A stretch of DNA of 64,000 nt from Marinobacter oulmenensis (GTDB taxonomy: Bacteria; Pseudomonadota; Gammaproteobacteria; Pseudomonadales; Oleiphilaceae): contig NZ_JACHFE010000001.1 of assembly GCF_014201735.1 (NCBI RefSeq), positions 558,001 to 622,000 on the forward strand. The letters run 5' to 3'. Positions 34,569-43,554 of the stretch are shown piece after piece. The stretch's first letter is position 1, and each line of letters starts with the position of its first letter. The position numbers were made by a program, and so were the translations under genes. The notes beneath the pieces are model-generated. The model worked only from the letters and a program-made list of their open reading frames with translations. It ran no database searches and was not told the DNA's origin.

Positions 34569-35326
34569 AACGGGAGGCCATGTTGCTGTCTTTTGAAAAT
34601 GTCTCGTTGACGATCGGCACCTCCGGCATTCTTGCCGATATCGATATGACGGTGGCCCCAGGTGAATCGGTATGCCTGGTCGGGCCATCCGGCTGTGGTA
34701 AGACCAGTCTCTTGCGTCTTGCCGCTGGTGTGGTTGAGGCATCTTCCGGGACGGTGAACAACCGCTTTGGCGCAACCGGGGTGGTCTTTCAGGACCCACG
34801 CCTGTTGCCCTGGCACCGGACGCTGGAAAACATCGCGCTGGGCCTTAAGTCAAGGGGAGTCGGACGCCGCGAGCGTCTGGCACGGGCCAGGGCTCTGGCC
34901 TCCAAGGTGGGTCTGGAAGACAGCCATGACTGTTTTCCCCATGAGTTGTCTGGCGGCATGCAGCAGCGGGTTGCTCTGGCGAGGGCCCTGGCTATCGAGG
35001 CTGACATTCTGCTGCTGGACGAGCCTTTCAGTGCACTGGATGTGGGTTTGCGGGCCGAGGGCCAGGATCTCGTTGAACGCCTGGTTGTGGATCAGGGGAT
35101 GTCCGCGCTGATTGTTACCCATGATCTTACCGAAGCCTTGCGGCTGGCCCATCGGGTTGTAGTGGTGTCGGGCCATCCCGGCAGAGTGGTGTTTGAGCAT
35201 TGCGTTGGAACCCCGTTCCATCAACGCTCGCCGGCCTGGCTTTACGAACAGGCTGGCCATCTTCTGCGCCAAGAGGTGGTCCGGAAGAGTTTCCTGTTTC
35301 AGCGCACATCGGAGCGAATGTCATGA
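34565..35326 (+). CDS. ABC transporter ATP-binding protein (SsuB/TauB type)
   Basis: A 253-residue ATPase with Walker A GPSGCGKTS near residue 39, Q-loop VFQDPRLLPW near 80, signature LSGGMQQR near 128, Walker B ILLLDEPFSALD near 150 and the H-loop THD. The GTG at 34565 overlaps the permease stop; an ATG at 34580 is the alternative but sits too close to its GGGAGG. It energises the permease upstream. Its own stop overlaps the start of the binding-protein gene (ATGA), so all three are translationally coupled. Confidence 0.93.
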   Translation: MKREAMLLSFENVSLTIGTSGILADIDMTVAPGESVCLVGPSGCGKTSLLRLAAGVVEASSGTVNNRFGATGVVFQDPRLLPWHRTLENIALGLKSRGVGRRERLARARALASKVGLEDSHDCFPHELSGGMQQRVALARALAIEADILLLDEPFSALDVGLRAEGQDLVERLVVDQGMSALIVTHDLTEALRLAHRVVVVSGHPGRVVFEHCVGTPFHQRSPAWLYEQAGHLLRQEVVRKSFLFQRTSERMS

Positions 35327-36327
35327 ATCCGGATCGACGGGACTTCCTGAAGCTGGCAGCCGGAGCTGCCGTGTTGGCGTCATTGCCGCTGCAGCATTGC
35401 CTGGCTGCGATGACCGGCAAGCTGTCGGTAGCCGCGCCACTTGGACTACCTCAGGTTATTCTCGCGCGCGCGCTGCAGGATCCGGACGTCAATGCCCGAA
35501 TTCCTGAGCGGGAGCTACGAAACTGGAGGACACCGGACCAGCTCCGGGCCTGGCTTGCCCGGGGGGAGGTGGGCCTGTCGGCAACACCCACCAATGTGGC
35601 TGCCAATCTATACAACCGTGGTGTTCCTATTGTTCTTATGAATGTCAATATCTGGGGCACGCTCGGTATGCTGGGATTGCCGGCCAGTGGCCCGCTGACA
35701 GCCGTCGAGAACCTGGCGGGCAAGCACATTGGTATTCCCTGGCGCGGTGATATGCCGGATCTTGTGTTCCGTTTCCTGATCCGGAAGGCGGGGCTGGAGG
35801 TTGACCGGGACCTGCGGGTGACTTATCAGTCCAGCCCCCTTGAAACGGTGCAGATGTTTGTGGCGCAACGCCTCGATGCCGCGGTCCTGCCCGAGCCGGT
35901 GCGCACAGCCGCCCGGCTGCAGGCGGGGCAATTCGGCCAGAAACCGGAAGAACTTGATTTGCAGGAAGAGTGGGGGCGGCTTACAGGGCAAGGTGCGGCG
36001 CTGCCGCAGGCCGGAGTTATCTGTCGTCGGGATCTGCTGGAGGCTGATCCGCAGGCACTGGAAGTGATGCAGTCGGCGATTGGCCGGGCTGTGTCCTGGG
36101 TAACCAGTGAACCCGCCAAGGCCGCGACCCTGGGCGCTGAGCTTTCCCCCCTCGCGGAGAATGTGTACCAGGGGGCCATCCCCCGTACCCAAATGGTCAT
36201 GATGCCGGCGTCGAAAGCCCGGCCAGAGCTGGAAGCCTTCCTGACCGCTCTGGCAGAGCTTTCACCGGACTTTATTGGCGGCAGGCTGCCGGATACCGGT
36301 TTCTATCTGCCGGATGCCGTGAGTTGA
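35323..36327 (+). CDS. Tat-exported NMT1/SsuA-like substrate-binding protein
   Basis: A 334-residue periplasmic solute receptor with a twin-arginine signal (NPDRRDFLKLAAGAAVLASLPL). The two-lobed NMT1-like body includes EVGLSATPTNVAANLYNRGVPIVL near residue 85 and KHIGIPWRGDMPDLVFRFLIRKAGL near 140. Tat export implies folding, or ligand/cofactor loading, before export. The start at 35323 overlaps the ATPase stop. It completes the ABC importer. nnrS follows after 22 bases and may be in the same operon. Ligand unknown. Confidence 0.87.
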   Translation: MNPDRRDFLKLAAGAAVLASLPLQHCLAAMTGKLSVAAPLGLPQVILARALQDPDVNARIPERELRNWRTPDQLRAWLARGEVGLSATPTNVAANLYNRGVPIVLMNVNIWGTLGMLGLPASGPLTAVENLAGKHIGIPWRGDMPDLVFRFLIRKAGLEVDRDLRVTYQSSPLETVQMFVAQRLDAAVLPEPVRTAARLQAGQFGQKPEELDLQEEWGRLTGQGAALPQAGVICRRDLLEADPQALEVMQSAIGRAVSWVTSEPAKAATLGAELSPLAENVYQGAIPRTQMVMMPASKARPELEAFLTALAELSPDFIGGRLPDTGFYLPDAVS

Positions 36328-36349
36328 ATCGTGCCCGGGAAGAAAGAAA

Positions 36350-37561
36350 ATGCAGATGAACACTGAGTCGTCGTTGGTTTCCAGTCCCATCTTCGCCTAC
36401 GGTTTCCGGCCGTTCTTTCTGCTTGCAGCTATTTATGCACCTTTGGCCCTGCTGCCTTGGGTGGGTGCATTGCTTCAGCTTTTCACCCTGCCAATGCCCC
36501 TGCCACCCATTGCCTGGCATGGACATGAAATGCTGTTCGGATTTGTGGGCGCGGCACTGGCCGGATTCCTGCTGACAGCCGTTCCATCCTGGTCCGGATA
36601 TGAGCCAGTTACCGGCGGGCGACTGCTGGCGCTGGTGTTGATCTGGCTTGCCGGACGGGTTCTGTTCTGGCTCTGCGCGGCCGTCCCGCCTGTGCTGGTA
36701 GCTGCTGTGAACCTGTTGTTTTCGTTGGCATTGCTGGCATCGGTTGTACCTGCCTTTTGTTCAGAAGGCGGGCGGGCTCATACCAGTATCGGTGTTGGTC
36801 TGGCGGTCTATGTGGTTATGCAGGGCATTTTCTACCTGAGCTGGTTATGGCCGGAACGCCTGCCCGGCATGACGTCTATTGACGTGCTGAACAGCACGGT
36901 CAACCTCCTGCTGGTGATGATTGCCCTGACCGTTTCCCGCATTGTTCGGGTGGTGGCTATGGCAGCGCGTCATGAATCCGGTCTCTGCGGACCGTTCCGC
37001 CTGACCGTTGCCAGGGAGCGTCTGGCTGTGTTCATGCTGGTCTTGTTCGCTATTGCGGATGTTTTTGCGCCGGGGCATGCGGTGACGGGCTGGATTGCTC
37101 TGGCTGCCGCCGCTGCGCAGGCGGACCGGATCAGCGAATGGCCCTGGGGGCGGTCAATGAAGCGACCGTATCTTTTACTACTGACGTTATCCTATGTCTG
37201 GATGATGGTTGGCCTGGTGTTGGTCGGAATAACCGATCTGACGGCGCTGCTCCCCGGCTATACCGGCCGTCATGCGTTGTCGGCCGGCGCCGTCGGCACT
37301 GCGGTCCTTGCGGTGCTATGCATTGCCGGGCTTCGCCACACAGGCAGGCCTCTTCGTCTGCCACGGGTGATCTGGATTGCGCTGGCTGCGCTGGTCGTCA
37401 CGGTGATACTCCGTACTCTGGTGCCTATGCTCTGGCCTGAATACTACCTGCTGGCGGGAGTGGCTTTGCCATTCGTTTTCTGGTTACTGGCCTATCTGCT
37501 CTATATTGTTGGATATAACCATTATCTGCTCTCCGTAAGGGCCGACGGAAAGCCTGGATAG
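36350..37561 (+). CDS. nnrS: NnrS family heme-copper membrane protein
   Basis: A 403-residue polytopic membrane protein with about 12 helices and the NnrS signatures FAYGFRPFFLLAAIYA near residue 14, IAWHGHEMLFGFVGAALAGFLLTAVPSW near 54, and conserved histidines further on (ARHESGL, GRHALSAG, YNHYLL). NnrS proteins bind heme and copper and in Vibrio and Rhodobacter relieve nitrosative stress. It is plausibly co-transcribed with the ABC importer. Denitrification regulators and the nos cluster lie downstream. Confidence 0.9.
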   Translation: MQMNTESSLVSSPIFAYGFRPFFLLAAIYAPLALLPWVGALLQLFTLPMPLPPIAWHGHEMLFGFVGAALAGFLLTAVPSWSGYEPVTGGRLLALVLIWLAGRVLFWLCAAVPPVLVAAVNLLFSLALLASVVPAFCSEGGRAHTSIGVGLAVYVVMQGIFYLSWLWPERLPGMTSIDVLNSTVNLLLVMIALTVSRIVRVVAMAARHESGLCGPFRLTVARERLAVFMLVLFAIADVFAPGHAVTGWIALAAAAAQADRISEWPWGRSMKRPYLLLLTLSYVWMMVGLVLVGITDLTALLPGYTGRHALSAGAVGTAVLAVLCIAGLRHTGRPLRLPRVIWIALAALVVTVILRTLVPMLWPEYYLLAGVALPFVFWLLAYLLYIVGYNHYLLSVRADGKPG

Positions 37562-37621
37562 GCTGTTTGCCGGTATCTTCCGGAAGGCAGAGGGCACGAT
37601 AACAATAAACAGGAGCGCTCC

Positions 37622-38821
37622 ATGCTGACCCCCGCCTCGGTGGATGACTACCGCCGGATTGCCCGTCGCCGGTTGCCCCGGCTGCTGTTTGACTATCTCG
37701 ATGGCGGCGCTTTCGCGGAAACCACCCTGGCCGCCAACCGGGCGGCGTTTAGCCGTTGGCATTTCCGCCAACGCGTCATGCGTGATGTCTCGAAGGCGGA
37801 TACGTCCTCAATTCTGCTTGGCAATGAAGTTGCTCTGCCGTTGGTGATGGCTCCCATGGGGCTGGCGGGCATGCTGGCCCGGCGGGGCGAATGCCAGGCG
37901 GCGGGCGCGGCTCTGACTGCCGGGGTGCCCTTCTGTCTGAGCACCGTTTCCATCTGTTCCATGGAGGAAGTGGCCGAGGCGGCGCCAGAGGCGGATCGCT
38001 GGTTCCAGCTCTATGTCCTGCGCGACCGTGGGTTTTCGGCCGAATTGCTGGGCCGGGCCTGGAAGGCCGGTTATCGGGTGCTGGTCTTTACGGTGGATCT
38101 GGCCCGCCTGGGGCTGCGCTACCGGGATGTCCGCAATGGTATGAATGGCGGTCTTTCCCCGGTTGGCAGGCTGCGCAAGCTTGCCGACCTTCTGGCACAT
38201 CCCCGCTGGCTGAAGGAGGTTGCCCTGGGAGGTAAACCCCTGTCGTTCGGCAATCTCACCAGCGCCGTTCCCTCCGGACGCCGGCCCGAAGACTTCAAGG
38301 CCTGGGTAGAGGCGCAGTTTGATCCTTCAGTGACCTGGCAGGATCTGGACTGGATTCGCGAGCACTGGCCCGGAAAGCTCGTGATCAAGGGTGTTCTGGA
38401 GCCGGAAGATGCCAAAGACGCCGTCAGGGTCGGGGCGGATGCAGTGGTGGTGTCCAATCACGGAGGCCGCCAGTTGGAAGGCGCGCCGGCCTCCCTGGAA
38501 GCTTTGCCTGCCGTGGTGGATTCGGTGGCTGGCGACTGTGAAGTGCTGGTTGATGGCGGTGTCCAGACCGGCCAGGATCTGGTGCGGGCGCTATGCCTGG
38601 GGGCGGACGGTTGCCTGATGGGGCGGCCCTGGGGGTATGCCCTGGCCGCTGGTGGCCAGCCGGCCATTGAACACCTGCTCACCAATATTCGCTATGAAAC
38701 CGAACTGACCCTGTCTCTGATGGGGCGGACAGCGGTAAACCAGCTCCGGCGGAGTGATCTGATCTCCCTGCCAGAACTGCAGGCGATGGCCGGGCATGGC
38801 AGCCCGGCTGAGGACGACTGA
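37622..38821 (+). CDS. lldD: FMN-dependent alpha-hydroxy-acid dehydrogenase (LldD-like)
   Basis: A 399-residue FMN enzyme of the L-lactate dehydrogenase/glycolate oxidase family. FMN-binding LDGGAFAETT near residue 26, PMGLAGMLARRGE near 79, TVDLARLGLRYRDVRNGM near 159, and the catalytic histidine in VVSNHGGRQLEGAP near 278. VDGGVQTGQDLVRAL and MGRPWGYALAAGG hold the phosphate. It likely oxidises L-lactate to pyruvate and feeds electrons to quinone. Canonical LldD has TVD-x-P-V-x-G where this has TVDLARLG, so substrate preference could differ. It is preceded by CAGGAG and stands as a single gene. Confidence 0.82.
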   Translation: MLTPASVDDYRRIARRRLPRLLFDYLDGGAFAETTLAANRAAFSRWHFRQRVMRDVSKADTSSILLGNEVALPLVMAPMGLAGMLARRGECQAAGAALTAGVPFCLSTVSICSMEEVAEAAPEADRWFQLYVLRDRGFSAELLGRAWKAGYRVLVFTVDLARLGLRYRDVRNGMNGGLSPVGRLRKLADLLAHPRWLKEVALGGKPLSFGNLTSAVPSGRRPEDFKAWVEAQFDPSVTWQDLDWIREHWPGKLVIKGVLEPEDAKDAVRVGADAVVVSNHGGRQLEGAPASLEALPAVVDSVAGDCEVLVDGGVQTGQDLVRALCLGADGCLMGRPWGYALAAGGQPAIEHLLTNIRYETELTLSLMGRTAVNQLRRSDLISLPELQAMAGHGSPAEDD

Positions 38822-38831
38822 ACCCCGGGGC

Positions 38832-39353
38832 TCAGCCGCGCAGGAGTTTACCGGGGCTGACGTCCCATTCCAGGCTGTCGAGCAGGTTTTTCAGGGCCAG
38901 CCCCAGCTCGGTATCGCCTTCAATCACCAGCCGACGCTGGAAGAACAGCTGGTCCGGGTCCTGGCGGCGTTCGGCCAGGGTGCGGAAAGCGGCCAGCGAA
39001 CCGCGGATGGTGGCTTCGCCCGGGCCCTCGACGATTCTCAGCCGGCCGTCCCGGAACCCGAAGGTGACGCCCGGGTGGCCCCCGTTGACTTCCAGGCGGA
39101 TGCGCCGGCCTTCGAAGTCGTCAAATTCACCGTCTTCCATGGCCTCGGCAAACAGTCGGTTGAGCGGGGTTTCAGCCAACAGCTGTTTCAGGGGCATGGG
39201 AATGCTGCGCTCAATCAGTCCGAGTGCCGGGCTGGGGGAGGGCAGAAACTCCTTCAGAACAGCAACCGACTGGCCGGCCAGGGTGTTGGGCTGAAACCAC
39301 GCCCCAACCTGTGCCAGGGAACCGGGGGAAGGCAGTCTGGGCAATGTCAGCAT
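38832..39353 (-). CDS. ubiT: anaerobic ubiquinone biosynthesis factor UbiT (SCP2 lipid-binding)
   Basis: A 173-residue SCP2-domain protein. RRQDPDQLFFQRRLVIEGDTELGLALKNLLDSLEWD near residue 128 is almost the same as in E. coli UbiT (YhbT). UbiT binds ubiquinone intermediates and with UbiU/UbiV allows oxygen-independent hydroxylation of the quinone ring. ubiU and ubiV are not in this window. Its place beside narL/narX fits a role in denitrifying growth. It has its own gap of about 80 bases from narL. Confidence 0.9.
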   Translation of the reverse strand: MLTLPRLPSPGSLAQVGAWFQPNTLAGQSVAVLKEFLPSPSPALGLIERSIPMPLKQLLAETPLNRLFAEAMEDGEFDDFEGRRIRLEVNGGHPGVTFGFRDGRLRIVEGPGEATIRGSLAAFRTLAERRQDPDQLFFQRRLVIEGDTELGLALKNLLDSLEWDVSPGKLLRG

Positions 39354-39432
39354 GATGAAAGGCTCCGTACGGTCAGAAGCCTTCCACCATACTGGAAAGC
39401 TTTCCCCGGGGATTTGATATGGCTCAGCTGGA

Positions 39433-40092
39433 TTAACCCCGGTGGAAACCTTCCTCGACCGCCCATACCGCGACTTCCACCCGGGAGCGCAGATTGAGCT
39501 TTTTCAGCAGGTGTTTTACGTGAACTTTCACGGTGCCATCACTGATGTTGAGCTTTCGCCCAATCATCTTGTTGGACAGGCCTTCAGCGATCAGTCGCAG
39601 AATGTCTTTCTCCCGGGGCGTCAGGCTGTCGAAGTCCGGCCGTGACGCCTGGCGGGACCGGTTGGAGCGCAGGGCTTCGGCCAGAAGGGTGGTGAGGCGG
39701 TCGCTGATCACCATCTTGCCGGTTGCCGCCTGATGCAGTTGCTTGATCATGTCTTCCGGTTCCATGTCCTTGAGCAGGTAGCCGTCGGCACCGGCGCGCA
39801 GGGCAGCCACCACGTCGTCCTCCTGGTCTGACACGGTGAACATGATGATGCGTGAGGCCACGTTCTGTTCCCGCAGTTCCCGCAGTGCCTGGATGCCATC
39901 CATCTCCGGCATGTTCAGGTCCATCAGGATCAAGTCCGGTTCCAGTTCGGTGGCCAGCCGGATGCCGTCCTCGGCGTTGCTCGCCTCACCGGCGATGGCC
40001 ATGTCCTCTTCCATGTCGATCAGTTGCTTGATGCCCTGGCGCAGCAGGGGATGGTCGTCGATAAGCAGAATGCTTGCCGGTGTCTCAGCCAT
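39433..40092 (-). CDS. narL: nitrate/nitrite response regulator NarL
   Basis: A 219-residue response regulator. The receiver domain has acidic pocket DDH at 12-14, phospho-accepting aspartate in [13 protein letters not shown] near residue 57, switch threonine in FTVSD and lysine in [13 protein letters not shown] LuxR/NarL DNA-binding domain is at about 150-215 ([43 protein letters not shown]). It follows narX with a 33-base gap. It would control nitrate respiration genes, some probably outside the window. Confidence 0.93.
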   Translation of the reverse strand: MAETPASILLIDDHPLLRQGIKQLIDMEEDMAIAGEASNAEDGIRLATELEPDLILMDLNMPEMDGIQALRELREQNVASRIIMFTVSDQEDDVVAALRAGADGYLLKDMEPEDMIKQLHQAATGKMVISDRLTTLLAEALRSNRSRQASRPDFDSLTPREKDILRLIAEGLSNKMIGRKLNISDGTVKVHVKHLLKKLNLRSRVEVAVWAVEEGFHRG

Positions 40093-40125
40093 AGTCTCTC
40101 TCTTGATCTGTCTTGTGGCCGGCGA

Positions 40126-41979
40126 TCAGACCGGCGCTGTTTCTGTCTTTATCAGGTTCCGGCTTTTGGGGATGAAGGTCAGCACGACTTCCACACCTCC
40201 CTGCTCCCGGTTGCGGACGGTCACGTCACCGCCAAGGGTTCGGGCCCGGTCCTGCATGATCACCATGCCATAGTGGTTGGTTGGCTGACCTTCGTCCGGG
40301 AGCCCTTTGCCATTGTCCAGGACACAGGCATAGACCCCGGGTGATTCAAACAGTACCTGTACCCGGATATCACTGGCGTCGGCGTGTTTGACGGCGTTGG
40401 CCAGCCCTTCACGGATAATCTGCAGGGTGTGCACCTCTTCGTTGGGTGACAGGGTCTGGGGGGGCAGGTTGTATTCCAGCTCCACCGGTTTGCCCAGTCG
40501 TTCGGAAAATTCTTCGATGGTCCGTTCCAGGGCAGTCACCAGGTCCGGCGTGTCGAGCTTGAGCCGGAAGGTTGCCAGCAGTTCCCGCAACTGGCGATAG
40601 GCGCTGTTCAGGCCATTGCTCAGTTCGTCCATGATGTCGGCATGCAGTTGTTCCTGTTCGCCTTCGATGTTCAGCCGGCGCAGACGGGCAACCTGCATTT
40701 TCAGGTAAGACAGGGACTGGGCCAGGGAATCGTGAAGCTCCCGGGCGATGACGGTGCGTTCCTCGTTGAGGGTCAGTTGCTGTTCTTCGGTAATCTGACG
40801 CTCCAGGAAAATGGCGGTGGCCAACTGGTCGGTCAGGGTCTCCAGCAGTCGCCGGGAAGTGGCAGACAGCCCGGTCCGGGCCGGGTACCAGACCTCCAGT
40901 GTGCCCAGCAACTGGCCAGGTGTGCGGATGGGTAACAGCAGGCGACGACCATCACTGTTTGCCAGGGGCATCTGATCAAACTGCTCGGGGCTGACCAGGC
41001 AGGCGTTGCAGTGGTGGTCACGGCAATAGAACGGGCGCTTGGCGGTGGCGGTGGTGATGGCCTCCACCGGCTCTGAGGATTCCTTGTCATGCAGGTAGAG
41101 GCGAATCGGGCCGATGCCCAGTAGCCGCTCCAGTTGGTGCAGCATGGGGATGGCGCCGCTGCAAAGATCATGGTTGGCGAACAGGCCACGGCTGGCGGAA
41201 TGCATCGCCTGCAGTGCGGCATGGCTGATTTCCAGTTCTTCGGTTTTCTGGCGGGCCCGGCTTTCCAGTTCATGGTAGGTCTGGGCCAGCTCGTCGGTCA
41301 TCTGGTCAAAAGCGGTCCCCAGTCGTGCCAGCTCGTCCGAGCCTTCCAGCCGGGCCTTTCGGGAAAAATCCTGCTCGCCCACCGCATTGGCAATGGCAAC
41401 CAGTTTCAGCAGCGGACGGATAATCCGGTTTTTCAGGTCAAGGAACAGGGCCACCACGATCAGGATCGAGAACACCATGCTGATAATCTGGATCAGGTGC
41501 AGGAGGTCGATGCGGGCCTCGGTGCGTTCTTCGAGCATGGTGACCAGGCGGTCCACCTGACCGGTGTAGGTTTCCACGGCAGACATCAGTTCCCGGGAAA
41601 TGGGCTGGCCCACCGAATGACGGGTGAGCGCGGGCTTGAGCAGGGTATTCCAGGTTTCATTCACTGTGCGGTACTGAACAGCCAGCGGATGGTCGTCGGT
41701 TTTGGGGATCGAATGGGTGATGACCGGCGCGTGCAGGCGCGCTTCGTAGTCTGCCAGTTGCCTCTGCTGGCTCTGGGCTCCCGGCCCCGGTGGTACGCCT
41801 GAACGGGACACCAGCTGGAACGCGCCCATGCGCAGTGAACCGGCAACGTTGATGGCGGTTGCGTTACCTTCAATGCTGCTGGAAACCGCCAGGGTCGTGG
41901 CCATGCTGACAATGGCGGTCAGCACAATCGCGCCAATGACAATGCCGATTCGGTTTACCAGGGGATTTCTTGCAGTCAT
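40126..41979 (-). CDS. narX: nitrate/nitrite sensor kinase NarX
   Basis: A 617-residue membrane histidine kinase. TM1 at about 12-33, then the periplasmic P-box INVAGSLRMGAFQL near residue 44, the hallmark nitrate-binding helix of NarX/NarQ. A second helix (about 160-185), HAMP domain (about 185-235), a central region with cysteines (CRDHHCNACLVSP near 325), then the HisKA_3 box ELHDSLAQSLSYLKMQVARLRR near 420. The HATPase domain ends with DNGKGLPDEG and GMVIMQDRARTLGG. It pairs with narL just downstream. Divergent narK lies 185 bases away. Confidence 0.93.
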   Translation of the reverse strand: MTARNPLVNRIGIVIGAIVLTAIVSMATTLAVSSSIEGNATAINVAGSLRMGAFQLVSRSGVPPGPGAQSQQRQLADYEARLHAPVITHSIPKTDDHPLAVQYRTVNETWNTLLKPALTRHSVGQPISRELMSAVETYTGQVDRLVTMLEERTEARIDLLHLIQIISMVFSILIVVALFLDLKNRIIRPLLKLVAIANAVGEQDFSRKARLEGSDELARLGTAFDQMTDELAQTYHELESRARQKTEELEISHAALQAMHSASRGLFANHDLCSGAIPMLHQLERLLGIGPIRLYLHDKESSEPVEAITTATAKRPFYCRDHHCNACLVSPEQFDQMPLANSDGRRLLLPIRTPGQLLGTLEVWYPARTGLSATSRRLLETLTDQLATAIFLERQITEEQQLTLNEERTVIARELHDSLAQSLSYLKMQVARLRRLNIEGEQEQLHADIMDELSNGLNSAYRQLRELLATFRLKLDTPDLVTALERTIEEFSERLGKPVELEYNLPPQTLSPNEEVHTLQIIREGLANAVKHADASDIRVQVLFESPGVYACVLDNGKGLPDEGQPTNHYGMVIMQDRARTLGGDVTVRNREQGGVEVVLTFIPKSRNLIKTETAPV

Positions 41980-42053
41980 GGGGAGCCTGGGCAGTGGTTC
42001 TGTGCTGATGTCGTGCTTTGCGGGGAATTATGGTCGAAAACCAGGAAACCTGA

Positions 42054-42103
42054 TACCTCTTCTATGATAGTCAATTACCCCGATGGTTGATAACCCATCA
42101 TAG
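42054..42103. promoter_or_regulatory. narX-narK intergenic control region
   Basis: The divergent gap holds TACCTCT (42054-42060), which fits the NarL heptamer TACYYMT. It also holds a 7-bp inverted repeat CTATGAT / ATCATAG (42062-42068 and 42097-42103) enclosing TTGATAACC, an FNR/DNR half-site with poor second half. A candidate nitrate- and anoxia-responsive region; binding is not shown. Confidence 0.35.
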
Positions 42104-42164
42104 TCTTTGACCGGCTGTCTGTCCCGGAGGAAGAATAAATTTCGGAATTCCGGGAGAGGGTGGT

Positions 42165-43436
42165 ATGCAGGAGCCTTGGCAGGAGGAGGACGGGACGTCG
42201 CTGGCGGTGGTTTTACCACTGGCGGTGACCGGCTTTGTGGTGGCGGCCGGTTGCTGGACGTTGTTTGCCGTGGCCGGCGTTGAACTGAGGCAGGGGTTGG
42301 CCCTGAACAGTCTCCAGTTCGGCGCTCTGCTGTCTGCGCCGATGGCCGTCAGTGCCGCCCTGGCGATTCCAGCCGGGCTGGCAGCCCGTAACCGGGGTGC
42401 CCGTCAGGTGATGCTCTGGTGTCTGGCAGGGCTGGCGGCCTGCATGGCGTTGCTGTTGCTGGTGGATACGTTTATCGGCTATCTGCTGGTTGCCGGCGGG
42501 CTTGGCCTGGCCGGTGGTTTCTACAGTGCCGGTCTGCAGTTTGTCATACGCCATTGTCCGGTTCGCCGCCTTGGGCTGGTGCTTGGGCTTTTCGGGGCAG
42601 GGGTAACCGGCGCTGGCCTGAACTATTATCTGGTGCCGCTGTTCCACGAGGCGTTTTCCTGGCAGGGCGTGCCGGTAGCCTACCTGATTGTATTGCTATT
42701 GCTGATTGCTCTTCTGATGATGCTGACGGATCGGGAGCCGGCTCTGGCGGCAGATTCTGCCCAGCGGGTATCCATGGTGGATTTCGCGCAACGCCTGAGT
42801 CATGGGCCGACTTTCCGTTATTGCCTCTATTTCGGTGTGGTCGCCGGCAGCTTCTTTGCGCTCGCGCTCTGGTTGCCTGATTTTCTGTCAGCACAGTTCG
42901 GTCTGCACCTGAATGAAGGGGCGGGCCTTGCTCAATGGTTCGTGATTCCAGGGGCTCTGGCGCAGGTGGTTGGGGGCGGGCTTTCTGATCGCTATGGCAG
43001 CGCCCGGGTTGCCATGAGAGCGCTGGTAACTTGTCTGATGGCGCTGTTCGTTCTGTCTTACCCTCCCATGACCATGGCGATTCAGGGTATCCGGTCCGTC
43101 ATTGTCATTGACTTTGCCATGCCCCTGCCCCTGGAAACTGCCATTGTGGTCCTGCTGGGACTCGCCATGGGCTGTGCCATGGGCAGCCTCCAGCATCGGG
43201 TCATTCTCGCTCACCGCATTGAGGCTTCCCTGTTCGCCGGATTTTTGCTGGTAGCCGCCTGTAGCGTGGCGTTTGTGTTGCCCATGGTCTTTGGTGCAAT
43301 CAACCAGTGGCTGGGCATCCGTACGGCCGTGTTCATGGTTCTGTTCGGATTGCTGTCGGGCACGCTCTGGATGTTCGCCTGGCAGTTGCGGGCAGACCCG
43401 GCCCCGGCGACCTCTCCTCCCAATGGATTGAGCTGA
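42165..43436 (+). CDS. narK: NarK-like MFS nitrate/nitrite transporter
   Basis: A 423-residue, 12-helix major facilitator protein. Position next to narXL and overall length suggest nitrate/nitrite transport. MFS features include GGLSDRYGSARVAMRA near residue 270 (motif A) and GVTGAGLNYYLVPLFHEAFSWQGVP near 148. The usual nitrate-signature GxGGGxF block is degenerate, with GLGLAGGFYSAGLQF near 110. Assignment to NarK thus rests on context and similarity of layout; it could transport another anion. Confidence 0.68.
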   Translation: MQEPWQEEDGTSLAVVLPLAVTGFVVAAGCWTLFAVAGVELRQGLALNSLQFGALLSAPMAVSAALAIPAGLAARNRGARQVMLWCLAGLAACMALLLLVDTFIGYLLVAGGLGLAGGFYSAGLQFVIRHCPVRRLGLVLGLFGAGVTGAGLNYYLVPLFHEAFSWQGVPVAYLIVLLLLIALLMMLTDREPALAADSAQRVSMVDFAQRLSHGPTFRYCLYFGVVAGSFFALALWLPDFLSAQFGLHLNEGAGLAQWFVIPGALAQVVGGGLSDRYGSARVAMRALVTCLMALFVLSYPPMTMAIQGIRSVIVIDFAMPLPLETAIVVLLGLAMGCAMGSLQHRVILAHRIEASLFAGFLLVAACSVAFVLPMVFGAINQWLGIRTAVFMVLFGLLSGTLWMFAWQLRADPAPATSPPNGLS

Positions 43437-43554
43437 ATCAATTCCCTGCCGGTTATCCGGATTCTACCCCCATCGGGGGAGCGATTTTTCCGGGGGCTGG
43501 GTCTAGCATTATAAACAAATATTCTTGATGAATGATTATGCAGGGGGTATTCCC

